DNA of 64,000 nucleotides from Methylotetracoccus oryzae (GTDB lineage: Bacteria; Pseudomonadota; Gammaproteobacteria; Methylococcales; Methylococcaceae): positions 62,001 through 126,000 of the forward strand of contig NZ_SRSH01000002.1 of assembly GCF_006175985.1 (NCBI RefSeq), given 5' to 3'. Below the pieces are notes generated by a model. That model saw nothing but the letters and a program-made list of their open reading frames with translations. It searched no databases and was not told the DNA's origin. Positions within the stretch are counted from its first letter, which is position 1. Each line of letters starts with the position of its first letter. Position numbers and translations under genes: made by a program. Shown in pieces: positions 1-8,701 of the stretch.

Positions 1-2436
1 TACCTCGCGTTCGGTCATCCGTTCGGTACGCAGCGTGTTTTCGAGGTCCGCCATCAGACCGGGGTAGTTCAGGCGGTGCGTGATGTCGTCCAGCGGCCGG
101 CCGAGATCGGACTCGCGCAGCTTGAAGATCTGGGTCGCATCCGGGCTGAACCGGGTGATCTGCAGCTGGGAATTGACGAAGACAGAGGCCACTCCGGCCG
201 CCTTGGCCATCCCGTCGAGGTCGGCGTTGATGCGGTTCAACAGGAGGAGCTTCTCCTGGAATTCCGCGTTGACGGTACTCATCTCTTCGTTGACCGATTG
301 CAATTCCTCGTTCGAACTCTGCAGTTCCTCGTTGGATGCCATCAGCTCTTCGTTGGTCGCCTGGAGTTCCTCGTTTGAGGTTTCGAGCTCCTCGATGGTC
401 GCCTGCAGGCTTTCGCGCGTGGCTGCGAGTTCACGTTCGAGCACCTGCACCCGGGCGAGCGTTTCCGCATCGACATTGACCGCTTCGACTTCCCCGTTCC
501 GCTCCTCACCCGCCTCTTCCTGGAAGCACAACAGGACGCGGTGTTCCTCCTTGTCCCCCTGCAGCGGATGTGCGGACAGTCGCAGCCGGCGCCGCTGGCC
601 GTTGACCAGCTGCGCCTCGACCACGTCGGAAACGATCGAGCTTTGGTCGCGGCCGGATTTGTACAACAGGGCCGAGGCGACCGGGATGAGGGCGTCCGGC
701 AACAGGCGGTCGACCGACAGACTGGCCGCGCCCTCGCGGGTCTGCAGGTAGGGGTTCACGTCACCATAGAGATGCACGACCTCGTGCTGTTGATTGACGA
801 TGACGGACGGTGGCGCGAACAGTCCCAGCAGGGTGGTCATGCCGGCATCGGCGACGGCGTTGTCGGCGGGAGCACGCCGGTTCCGGTAGGCGCCCGGCAC
901 GGCGGCGCTGCGAGCGGCCGGCGCATAAACCGTTCCCGTCTTGTGGTCCATGAACGGCAGCGAAAGGGCACCCTTGCGCCGGAACAGCTTGTGTTTGGCA
1001 TTGATCGGTTCCAGTCCCTCCGACACGGCTGAAAGGGATTCACTGGAGCCGAGCATCAGCGCGCCCCCTTGTTTGACGGCGTATTGCAACGCCCGCAGCA
1101 CCCGTTCCTGTGCCGCTGACTTGAAGTAGATGAGCGTGTTCCGGCAAACCACCAGATCCATGCGCGTGAAGGGCGGGTCGGCCAATACATTGTGGCGCGC
1201 GAACACGATGCATTGCCGCAACTCGTTCTTGACGACGAAGGTGTCGCCCCGGCGGACAAAGAAACGCTCCAGGCGCTCGGGCGAGAGTTCCGCCGCGGCG
1301 GATTCCGGGTATTGGCCGGCACCGGCCGTCTCGATGCATTGTTGGTCGACGTCCGTCGCGAAGACCTTCAGGTTGGGCCAGCGTCGCTCCCGCTCGAAGG
1401 CCTCGATGAACAGCATGGTCAGCGTATAGGCTTCCTCGCCGGTGGCCACGCCGGCGGTCCAGACGCGTACCGTATCGCCCCGTTCCTTGGCGGCGACCAT
1501 TGGCGAGATGACCTTCTCCGACAGCAACGCGAAGGCCTCCGGGTCGCGAAAGAAACTGGTCACGGCGATCAGCATTTCGCGCCGCAGGGCGAGAATTTCG
1601 CTGCGGTCCGATTCCAGCAGGTCGAGGTATTGGTAGAGTTCGCCAATGCGCAGGACCTGCATGCGCCGCTCGATACGTCGCAGGACCGTGGCCGGCTTGT
1701 ACTCCGAAAAGTCGATACTGCACACTTGGTGCAGCAGCTGCAAAATCGCACCGAACACCTGGTCGTAAGGCATGGCCTGATAGGGCACGACCTTGGGCGC
1801 CGCTTTGGCCACGTCGTACGGTAGTTTCTGGATATGCGCGACCAGACGGCCCGGCAATTCCTCGACCGGCAGGATTGCATCGACGACGCCGGTCGCAATC
1901 GCGGAGCGCGGCATGCCGTCGAATTTTGCGGAGTCCGGGTCCTGGGCCATCAAAAACCCGCCCGCCGCGTTGATCGCCCGTGCCCCGCGGGTGCCATCCG
2001 TTCCGGTGCCCGACAAGATCACGCCGACGGCGTTCGGTCCGTAAACATCCGACAACGATGCAAAAAAGATATCGATCGGTAGCGTCAGTCCGCGCGGGTT
2101 CTTTGGCGTAAGGTGCAGACAACCGGCGCTGGCATGCATGATCGCGCCCGGTGGTATCAGATAGATCTGATTGGCCTCGAGCCGCATGCCTTCTTCGACG
2201 AGCTTGACCGGCATCAGCGTGTGCCGCGCCAGCAGGTTGCTCATCATGCTTTTGTGATCCGGCGACAGATGCTGGATCACGACGAAAGCAGCCCCGGTCT
2301 CGGCGGAGCAGGCGTCGAAGAATTTTTCGAGTGCGTCGAGTCCGCCGGCGGAGGCGCCGATACAAACGACATGTCCGCCGAAGCGATCCGGTGGGACTGG
2401 CGGCTGGCGGTCGTCCTTGTGAGTCTCAGTGATCAT
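1..2436 (-). CDS. CheB-CheR-PAS fusion signalling protein, 3' end outside window
   Basis: The reverse strand is open from ATG at 2436 to the window edge, so the C-terminus is missing. Residues 1-190 are a CheB methylesterase domain with its catalytic triad visible: Ser29 in GASAGG, His56 in QHLSPDHKS and Asp147 in GTGTDGT. A CheR methyltransferase domain follows (about 210-480; VWTAGVATGEEAYT and VVCRNTLIYF are the SAM-binding motifs). After it come a PAS-like segment, a long Glu/Asn-rich coiled coil with repeated SNEELQ/TNEEL units, and a second PAS domain that reaches the edge. No receiver domain precedes CheB, so the esterase is not obviously controlled by CheA. No other chemotaxis gene lies nearby. 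A histidine kinase or other output domain could lie beyond the edge. The domain reading is direct; the signalling role is inferred from the family. Confidence 0.9.
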   Translation of the reverse strand, partial: MITETHKDDRQPPVPPDRFGGHVVCIGASAGGLDALEKFFDACSAETGAAFVVIQHLSPDHKSMMSNLLARHTLMPVKLVEEGMRLEANQIYLIPPGAIMHASAGCLHLTPKNPRGLTLPIDIFFASLSDVYGPNAVGVILSGTGTDGTRGARAINAAGGFLMAQDPDSAKFDGMPRSAIATGVVDAILPVEELPGRLVAHIQKLPYDVAKAAPKVVPYQAMPYDQVFGAILQLLHQVCSIDFSEYKPATVLRRIERRMQVLRIGELYQYLDLLESDRSEILALRREMLIAVTSFFRDPEAFALLSEKVISPMVAAKERGDTVRVWTAGVATGEEAYTLTMLFIEAFERERRWPNLKVFATDVDQQCIETAGAGQYPESAAAELSPERLERFFVRRGDTFVVKNELRQCIVFARHNVLADPPFTRMDLVVCRNTLIYFKSAAQERVLRALQYAVKQGGALMLGSSESLSAVSEGLEPINAKHKLFRRKGALSLPFMDHKTGTVYAPAARSAAVPGAYRNRRAPADNAVADAGMTTLLGLFAPPSVIVNQQHEVVHLYGDVNPYLQTREGAASLSVDRLLPDALIPVASALLYKSGRDQSSIVSDVVEAQLVNGQRRRLRLSAHPLQGDKEEHRVLLCFQEEAGEERNGEVEAVNVDAETLARVQVLERELAATRESLQATIEELETSNEELQATNEELMASNEELQSSNEELQSVNEEMSTVNAEFQEKLLLLNRINADLDGMAKAAGVASVFVNSQLQITRFSPDATQIFKLRESDLGRPLDDITHRLNYPGLMADLENTLRTERMTEREV

Positions 2437-2732
2437 GACGGGTCTAGGGCTGGGCCCCCTGGGTCGAGCGCAAATTCACCTTTCCTGCCAGGCTGGCAGC
2501 AGCGGCGCAGATCGGCGCCGAGGCGCGTCTCACCGGCGGCCCGCAGCCTCCGGGGTTCCGTCGTGCCGCCCGTTGCGCGCGAGCCAAGTTTACGCCAAAA
2601 GGCTGATGCGAACGAGCGGGAACACCCGGCTGATAAGGCGATCTGCGACAGACCTCGCCCCCGTGTTACACCGACGTAGTGCCCAGACCTCTGCGCTCGC
2701 TCGCTTGGTCCTCGAGGGATTTACCGTCCGAA

Positions 2733-3593
2733 TTACTCCGCCAAAGCCGCCGCCACGGCTTTCTGAAAGACGGCCTCATCGGGGGCGATTCCGGTCCATG
2801 CCTCGAAGATCTGCATGGCCAGTTGTACCAGCATTTCGACTCCGTCGACCACCTTGCAGCCCCTGCCCAGAGCGGTCTCGAGAAGGGGCGTGATCCGGGG
2901 ATTGGTGATCACGTCGACGACGGTGGTGCCTGGGGCAATGCTGCTCCAGTCCATCGGTACCGGTTCCAACTCGGGGGCCGAGCCCAGATGGGTCGCGTTC
3001 AGCAGGATGTCGGTGCCCTCCGGAATCGTGACGTCACCCTTCCAGGCCATCCAGGCACCTGGGACGCCGGTCGCCCGTGTCACTCGGTCGGCAACTTCGG
3101 TTCCCTGGGATTCCCGTCGGGTGATGAGGGTCATCTGGGCCGCGCCCGCCCGGGCAATTTCGACTGCCATGGCTCTGCCCGCGCCGCCCGCCCCCAACAT
3201 CGCGACGCGCCGGCCGGCGATGGGCGTGACCTTCTCTATGGCCTTCACAACGCCCTTCCCGTCGTTGTTATGGCCGATCATGCGGCCCCCGTCGAAGGTG
3301 ACGTAATTCGCCGCCCCAATGATGCGGACATCTTCGTCCACGTCATCGAGATTCGGTATTGCCGCGATCTTGTAAGGAACGGTGATGCAGAAACCCGAGA
3401 AGCCCAGGGCCGCGGCGCCGCGGATTGCGGCGGGTAACTCGTCGGCCGACCGAATGTCGCATTTCCAGAACTGCCAATTGAGTCCGTAATGCGCGTAAAC
3501 GGCGTCGAACATCCGGTCGATGGGGTTTTCGGCGACGGGGTGGCCAAACATGCCGGTCATCTTTTTCTGTGGGGGAAGGGTGCGGTCTGACAC
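2733..3593 (-). CDS. Shikimate dehydrogenase family protein (AroE-like)
   Basis: This 286-residue protein has the AroE fold. The catalytic Lys is in ITVPYK, the Asn in GAANYV, the Asp in HNNDGKG, and there is a glycine-rich NADP site (MLGAGGAGRAM). The family oxidises or reduces shikimate, quinate or relatives with NAD(P). It differs from textbook AroE at the N-terminus: the usual HSLSP motif, whose two serines hold the substrate carboxylate, reads VAENPIDRM here. It may therefore be an AroE paralogue with another substrate rather than the biosynthetic enzyme. The start is GTG at 3593; an in-frame ATG at codon 12 (MTGMFGHP) is a credible alternative, and neither has a clear ribosome-binding site. 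It stands alone, upstream of and co-oriented with the CheB-CheR gene. Confidence 0.8.
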   Translation of the reverse strand: MSDRTLPPQKKMTGMFGHPVAENPIDRMFDAVYAHYGLNWQFWKCDIRSADELPAAIRGAAALGFSGFCITVPYKIAAIPNLDDVDEDVRIIGAANYVTFDGGRMIGHNNDGKGVVKAIEKVTPIAGRRVAMLGAGGAGRAMAVEIARAGAAQMTLITRRESQGTEVADRVTRATGVPGAWMAWKGDVTIPEGTDILLNATHLGSAPELEPVPMDWSSIAPGTTVVDVITNPRITPLLETALGRGCKVVDGVEMLVQLAMQIFEAWTGIAPDEAVFQKAVAAALAE

Positions 3594-4075
3594 GAGCGTT
3601 CTCCGTGGGTTGAGTCGGGCGCAGCCCTCCGGGCGCGCGAGGTTAGTGTGGACGTATGGCTAGTGTAGACCCGACAGGACACAATGGTTACGGTCTGGGG
3701 AGAGATTGATGTGGCCTCCGGCAGCGGTGTTCGCGCTTGCCGCGTGATCCCGGGTTCGGGCAAACCGGGAGATGCCTCCGCCACGGCATTCGGTGTAAGC
3801 TAATCTGCTGCGAGCCAGCCTGAGCCCCGGCCGGTCCAGCCCTTAGTCAAAGCTCAGCTAAAGCCTTAACGCGTTTGGTTCATTGCCCGCCTCGTATTTC
3901 CAACCGGATGCCGCGACCCGGCAGACCGAAATCCGCGGAGACTCCTTGAACGGCATGTGCTTCGATCGACCCGACCGATTTGGGTGGGATTTCCTTTGGC
4001 GCCAACAGGCGTGAGCCGGTGCCGGGGCGGCCTGCGTGAGCGGGCAGCCCGCAGAGCCGGGTGGATTGGATCGCC
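3594..4075. other. Divergent intergenic region, aroE-like / GGDEF-EAL
   Basis: About 480 bases separate the reverse-strand AroE-like gene from the forward GGDEF-EAL gene. Short open frames here have no recognisable product. The only structure I see is a direct repeat at 3643-3670 (listed separately). I could not identify a convincing sigma-70 promoter for either gene. Confidence 0.5.
3643..3670. repeat. Direct repeat upstream of aroE-like gene
   Basis: TTAGTGTGGAC (3643-3653) and CTAGTGTAGAC (3660-3670) match at 9 of 11 positions, with start points 17 bases apart. They lie 50-77 bases upstream of the AroE-like start codon, where a regulator site would be expected. No known operator consensus is matched with confidence. 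Confidence 0.35.
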
Positions 4076-6535
4076 ATGAGCGCACCGCGCGACAATGGCC
4101 TAACGGGCTCCGCGCGGTGGCGGCGCGCCATCGAATCGGGTCAGGTGGCGCTGCTTTACGAGCAATTCCCGTCCGCCGCGCTGGCCACGGTGGTACTCAG
4201 CCTGCTGTTGGCCGTCGGCCTCCGCGACCGCGTGGCCCCCGGATTCTTGGACATGTGGCTCGTGGCCGTGATCGTCTGGACCGCGTGGCGCTATGGATTG
4301 CTGTTGAGGTACCGGCGTTCGGCGTCCGTGGCCGACAGCAACTCCGTGTGGCAGCGCCCGTTCCTGTTGGGAGTGGCAGTCAACGGCATACTCTGGGGGG
4401 TGGCCGGCGTCCGCTTTTTCACGCCCCAGAGTGTTCCGCATCAAATGCTACTGGCCTTCGTGCTGGCCGGCATGGCGGCCGGCGCCGTCACCACGCTATC
4501 GCCCCTGAAGATCGCCTCACCACTGTTCCTGATCCCGGCCCTGGCGCCCTTCACGATCCGCATGTTCTTGCAGGAGGGGCAGCCTCATGCGCTGATGGGC
4601 ACCATGCTCGCGCTCTTCATCGTCTCGTTGTGGGTCATCTCCCGGCGTTTGCATGCGACGGTCGAACGGTCGCTCCGGCTGCGCTTCGAGAACCTCGATC
4701 TGATCGACGATCTTCGCCGGGCGAGGGAACGGCAGGACGAAGTGCACGCTGTGCTGGCCGCGCAGGTCGAACAGAAGCGGCAGGTTCAGCGGGCACTGGA
4801 GGAATCGCATGGGGTGCTCGAAGAGCGGGTCGCGCAGCGCACGGTGGAACTCGAGCAGATCGGTGATCGGCTGGAGATGGAGAAGGAATTGTTCCGCATC
4901 ACCCTCGCCAGCATCGGCGACGGCGTGATCACGACCGATCGTGAGGGTCACATCACCTTTCTGAACCCGATCGCCGAACAGGTAACCGGCTGGCACTGTC
5001 ATGAGGTGAGCGGTCGGCCACTGGCGGAGGCATTCCAGGTGGCGCATGAGTCCGGGGATCCGAATGAGCGCGAGCGGGCCGTGACGGCGTTGCCGCCGGT
5101 GGTCGAGTCCCGTTCGGCCGGACAGTTGTTGTTGACCGACCGCAGCGGGTTCCGTCGTCATGTCCATTACACCGCGGCGCCGATTCTCGACCGGCAGGCC
5201 GCGAAGGTCGGCACGGTTCTGACCTTTCGCGACATTTCCGAAGAGCGCCGCATCGCTCAGCAGCTCACGCATCAGGCCACCCATGATGCGTTGACCGGGC
5301 TGGTCAATCGGCGGGAGTTCGAGCGCCGCCTCGAGCGTGTCCTGCAGCACGCCGCCCCCCATGATCCGCATGCGCTGCTCTTCATGGACCTCGATCGATT
5401 CAAGGTCGTCAACGACACCTGCGGGCACGTCGCGGGTGACGAACTGCTGCGGCAGATTGCAGCCCTGATGCGAAATCGCATCAGGGCGCGAGACACGTTC
5501 GGCCGGCTCGGCGGCGACGAATTCGGCGTGTTGCTGGAGCATTGCCGTGTCGACGAGGCGACCCGGATTGCGAATACGCTGCGTGAGCTGGCCCAGGATT
5601 TTCGCTTCGGTTGGCAGGACAAGAGTTTCGGCGTGGGGGTCAGTATCGGTCTGGTCAAGATCGCAGGGGGCTGGGAGAACGCGGCCAGCGTGCTGCGAGC
5701 CGCCGATAATGCCTGCTATCTGGCCAAGGACCGCGGCCGGAATCGGGTCCATGTCTATGAACCGGACGATCGCCTCGAGGCGCAACGTCAGGGGGACATG
5801 CGGTGGCTGCCGCGGCTGCAGCAGGCGCTGGCGGAAGGCCGTCTGCGGCTTTATCGGCAGCCCATCGTTCCAGTGCGGGCCGCCGACCAGGGCCTGGAAC
5901 TCGGCGAGGTGCTCGTCCGTCTCGTGGACGAGCAGGGCGACATCGTGTTGCCGGGCGCCTTCCTGGCTGCGGCGGAACGCTATGGACAAATCGGTGCGAT
6001 CGATCGCTGGGTCGTAGGGGAGACGATCACTGCCCTGAAGGGTGGCGGTGCCGTGCAGGGGGCTGGAACGCGGCTGTCTGTCAATCTGTCCGGTCAGTCG
6101 CTGGGCGACCCTGACGCGCTGGATTTCATCAGCGAGCGCATCAAGGACAGCGGCATCGCGGCCTCCAGCCTGTGCTTCGAGATCACGGAAACCGCCGCCA
6201 TCTCGAACCTGACCAATGCCTTGCCTTTCATGACGCAGCTTCGGGAACTCGGCTGCCGCTTCTCACTGGATGATTTCGGCAATGGCCTGTCGTCCTTCGG
6301 CTATTTGAGGACGTTGCCGGTCGATTACCTGAAGATCGACGGGCGCTTCGTCAAGGAGATCGCCAACGACCGTGTGGACGAGACCATGGTCGAGGCCATC
6401 CACCGCCTCGGCAAGGTCATGGGCTTGAAGACCGTCGCCGAGTGGGTCGAGAACGCAGAGACCTTGCAGAAGGTCAGCGCGATGAACATCGACTACGCGC
6501 AAGGTTTTCATATGGGCTCCCCCAGACCCATGTGA
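4076..6535 (+). CDS. Membrane PAS-GGDEF-EAL cyclic-di-GMP protein
   Basis: A 819-residue protein with about six N-terminal hydrophobic segments (roughly 30-190), a coiled coil (about 200-280), a PAS domain (about 285-390), a GGDEF diguanylate cyclase domain with an intact GGDEF signature at residues 479-483, and an EAL domain. The EAL signature reads EVL (Glu611), a variant also found in active phosphodiesterases. Downstream catalytic motifs DDFGNG, LKIDGRF and the Glu of TVAEWVE are kept. It probably makes and/or degrades cyclic-di-GMP at the inner membrane in response to a signal read by the PAS or membrane domain. ATG 4076 is preferred over the in-frame GTG at 4061 because GGTGGA lies about ten bases before it. 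It is transcribed alone. Confidence 0.92.
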   Translation: MSAPRDNGLTGSARWRRAIESGQVALLYEQFPSAALATVVLSLLLAVGLRDRVAPGFLDMWLVAVIVWTAWRYGLLLRYRRSASVADSNSVWQRPFLLGVAVNGILWGVAGVRFFTPQSVPHQMLLAFVLAGMAAGAVTTLSPLKIASPLFLIPALAPFTIRMFLQEGQPHALMGTMLALFIVSLWVISRRLHATVERSLRLRFENLDLIDDLRRARERQDEVHAVLAAQVEQKRQVQRALEESHGVLEERVAQRTVELEQIGDRLEMEKELFRITLASIGDGVITTDREGHITFLNPIAEQVTGWHCHEVSGRPLAEAFQVAHESGDPNERERAVTALPPVVESRSAGQLLLTDRSGFRRHVHYTAAPILDRQAAKVGTVLTFRDISEERRIAQQLTHQATHDALTGLVNRREFERRLERVLQHAAPHDPHALLFMDLDRFKVVNDTCGHVAGDELLRQIAALMRNRIRARDTFGRLGGDEFGVLLEHCRVDEATRIANTLRELAQDFRFGWQDKSFGVGVSIGLVKIAGGWENAASVLRAADNACYLAKDRGRNRVHVYEPDDRLEAQRQGDMRWLPRLQQALAEGRLRLYRQPIVPVRAADQGLELGEVLVRLVDEQGDIVLPGAFLAAAERYGQIGAIDRWVVGETITALKGGGAVQGAGTRLSVNLSGQSLGDPDALDFISERIKDSGIAASSLCFEITETAAISNLTNALPFMTQLRELGCRFSLDDFGNGLSSFGYLRTLPVDYLKIDGRFVKEIANDRVDETMVEAIHRLGKVMGLKTVAEWVENAETLQKVSAMNIDYAQGFHMGSPRPM

Positions 6536-6875
6536 GCGCTGCAACCTGTCCGGCCATTCCCGCCCCGTTCGACGCAACGCCGTTCCGGAGGGCTTTACGG
6601 CCTGTTCCCGGTGTTCATCGCGTCTGGCGTTTCGAACCGCGCCCCGTTACATTTCTGCCTACCCGCTCGGTGGCCGATCGCTGCGCACCGGCGAGATGCC
6701 CGTCCCTCCTTGCCAGCGCTGCGCTTTCGTTTCGATGCCCGCGCGGCGATGTCAGGCCGGGAGCCCTTTTAATCGTCGGGGCGGCGCCTTGTCAGGGTGG
6801 GTCCGGCTCCGGCGCGGAACCGAAGCCCGATCTGCGAATCTCAGCCGGTGGCTGACCAAATTCAGGAGATTTGCC
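6536..6875. other. Intergenic gap before msrP
   Basis: About 340 GC-rich bases. An open frame in phase with msrP extends upstream to 6696, but its residues look like random arginine-rich sequence and the strong CAGGAG ribosome-binding site sits at 6863-6868, so I do not count it as coding. No repeat or clear terminator is visible. Confidence 0.5.
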
Positions 6876-7808
6876 GTGCTGATCAAGAAAGCGTCCGATA
6901 TCAGGCCGTCGGAAATCACACCGTCCGAGGTGTTCCGTGATCGGCGGCGGTGGCTGCAACTGGCGGCGGGCGCATCGGCGCTGGCCCTGTTGCCGCGAGG
7001 TGTTGCGGCCGCAGACAAATTCGCGGATCTGAAGCCGGGTGCGTATCGCATCGACGAGAAACTGACACCGTACGAGTCCGTCACGACTTACAACAACTTC
7101 TACGAATTCGGGACCGACAAGGAGGATCCTGCGAAAAGGGCGGGATCGCTGCGGACACGCCCGTGGGCCGTCGTCGTCGATGGGGCGGTCGGCAAGCCCA
7201 GGACCTTTGCCATCGAAGAAATCCTCAAGATGGCTCCGCTGGAGGAGCGCATCTACCGGCTTCGTTGTGTCGAAGCCTGGTCGATGGTCGTACCCTGGGT
7301 CGGGTTTCCGCTGGCGGAGCTGTTGAAGCGCGTTGAACCCACCGGCAGCGCCAAATTCGTGGAGTTCACCACGCTGCTGGATCCGACGCAGATGCCGGGT
7401 CAGCGGGGTACGGTGCTCGACTGGCCCTACCGCGAGGGGCTCCGGATCGATGAAGCGATGCATCCCTTGACGCTGCTGACGGTGGGGCTTTATGGCGAAG
7501 TCCTGCCGAACCAGAACGGGGCGCCGATCCGTATCGTCGTGCCGTGGAAGTACGGCTTCAAAAGTGCCAAGTCGATCGTCCGCATCCGGTTGACCGAAAC
7601 CCAGCCCGAGACCACCTGGAATCTCGCCGGCCCGAAGGAGTACGGCTTCTACTCGAACGTGAATCCGGACGTCGATCATCCGCGCTGGAGCCAGGCCAAG
7701 GAACGCCGGATCGGCGAATTCTTCAAGCGGCCGACACTGCCGTTCAATGGTTATGCCGAGCAGGTCGCGCAACTCTATGCCGGCATGGATCTGCAGCGGT
7801 ATTTTTGA
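6876..7808 (+). CDS. msrP: Protein-methionine-sulfoxide reductase catalytic subunit MsrP
   Basis: This is the periplasmic molybdopterin enzyme that reduces methionine sulfoxide in damaged envelope proteins. The 310-residue sequence starts with a Tat signal (RRRW followed by a hydrophobic stretch and an Ala-rich cleavage region near VAAAD). It contains the Mo-ligand cysteine Cys131 in [10 protein letters not shown], and the family motifs PWVGFPL and [12 protein letters not shown] 6876 is the chosen start: CAGGAG sits seven bases upstream and the Tat motif follows at the expected distance. Length is close to E. coli YedY (334). msrQ follows after 11 bases, so the two form the usual operon. Confidence 0.97.
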   Translation: MLIKKASDIRPSEITPSEVFRDRRRWLQLAAGASALALLPRGVAAADKFADLKPGAYRIDEKLTPYESVTTYNNFYEFGTDKEDPAKRAGSLRTRPWAVVVDGAVGKPRTFAIEEILKMAPLEERIYRLRCVEAWSMVVPWVGFPLAELLKRVEPTGSAKFVEFTTLLDPTQMPGQRGTVLDWPYREGLRIDEAMHPLTLLTVGLYGEVLPNQNGAPIRIVVPWKYGFKSAKSIVRIRLTETQPETTWNLAGPKEYGFYSNVNPDVDHPRWSQAKERRIGEFFKRPTLPFNGYAEQVAQLYAGMDLQRYF

Positions 7809-7819
7809 GGCCGACGGGA

Positions 7820-8494
7820 ATGCGCTGGAACAACCCCCCGGTCGCCTTCGTGTCGAGTACCAGGCTGGCGGTCTTCTTTGCCAGCCTGGCGCCGCTCATC
7901 CTGCTGGTCCATAAGGGACTTGGGGATGCGCTGGGAGCAAATCCGATCGAAAAGATCACGCGCACCACCGGCTGGTGGACTCTGTTTTTCCTGGCGGTCA
8001 CGCTGGCCGTGACGCCGGCCCGCAAGCTCGCCGGCTGGCCCTGGCTGGGCCGGTTGCGGCGGATGCTGGGACTCTTCGCATTCTTCTACGGCCTGCTGCA
8101 CTTCCTGACGTATTTCGTTCTCGATCAGTTTTTCGACTGGATGTCCATCGGCAAGGACATAGTCAAAAGGCCCTACATCACGATCGGATTTACGGCCTTC
8201 GTGCTGTTGATCCCGCTCGCTGCGACATCGACCGACGGCATGATCCGGCGGCTCGGCGGCAAAGGCTGGCGTCGATTGCACAAACTCGTTTATATCATTG
8301 CCGGTGCCGGGGTCCTGCATTTCGCGTGGCTGGTGAAGAAGGACATCACGGAGCCGCTGATTTTCGGCTTCGCCGTCGCCGCTCTGCTCGGCTGGCGGGC
8401 GGTGGATGGATTGCGCAACGCGAGGCGTCCCGCGCTAGACCCGACCGCGCCGCTAGTGCGCGCACGGGGCCGGCCAAGCCCTCCCGGGTCCTGA
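7820..8494 (+). CDS. msrQ: Heme-binding membrane subunit MsrQ
   Basis: This 224-residue integral membrane protein of the ferric-reductase-like family passes electrons from the quinone pool or a cytosolic flavin reductase to MsrP. About six hydrophobic helices are visible. Conserved heme-ligand histidines are expected in GLLHFLTYF, RLHKLVYI and GVLHFAWL. It starts at ATG 7820, 11 bases after the msrP stop, with GACGGGA as ribosome-binding site. The C-terminal tail is Pro/Arg-rich and probably cytoplasmic. The pairing with msrP makes the assignment secure. Confidence 0.95.
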   Translation: MRWNNPPVAFVSSTRLAVFFASLAPLILLVHKGLGDALGANPIEKITRTTGWWTLFFLAVTLAVTPARKLAGWPWLGRLRRMLGLFAFFYGLLHFLTYFVLDQFFDWMSIGKDIVKRPYITIGFTAFVLLIPLAATSTDGMIRRLGGKGWRRLHKLVYIIAGAGVLHFAWLVKKDITEPLIFGFAVAALLGWRAVDGLRNARRPALDPTAPLVRARGRPSPPGS

Positions 8495-8701
8495 TCGCTC
8501 TCGTTCCGCCCGGCGGTGGTGGCTATGCCGCCGTGCCGTGCTGCTCGCCCACTGGATTACCCCTTCTACGTGTTCTTACGTATTGCCAACCGCCCTGGCA
8601 ATAAGGTGTAGTTCCAATGGCTTGCTTGGTACCGCTGCACGAGAACGGCACCTTGATGTCTGCGCCGGGCGGTCCATCGTCTTTTCGGGGGGAAGGCGAC
8701 A

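Noticed and set aside
1040-2365. Arg-rich 441-residue reading frame on the reverse strand
   Set aside because: It is a shifted shadow of the CheB-CheR gene, whose frame has intact catalytic motifs.
4517-5989. 490-residue reverse-strand frame opposite the GGDEF-EAL gene
   Set aside because: High-GC antisense shadow; no domain, and the forward frame is clearly coding.
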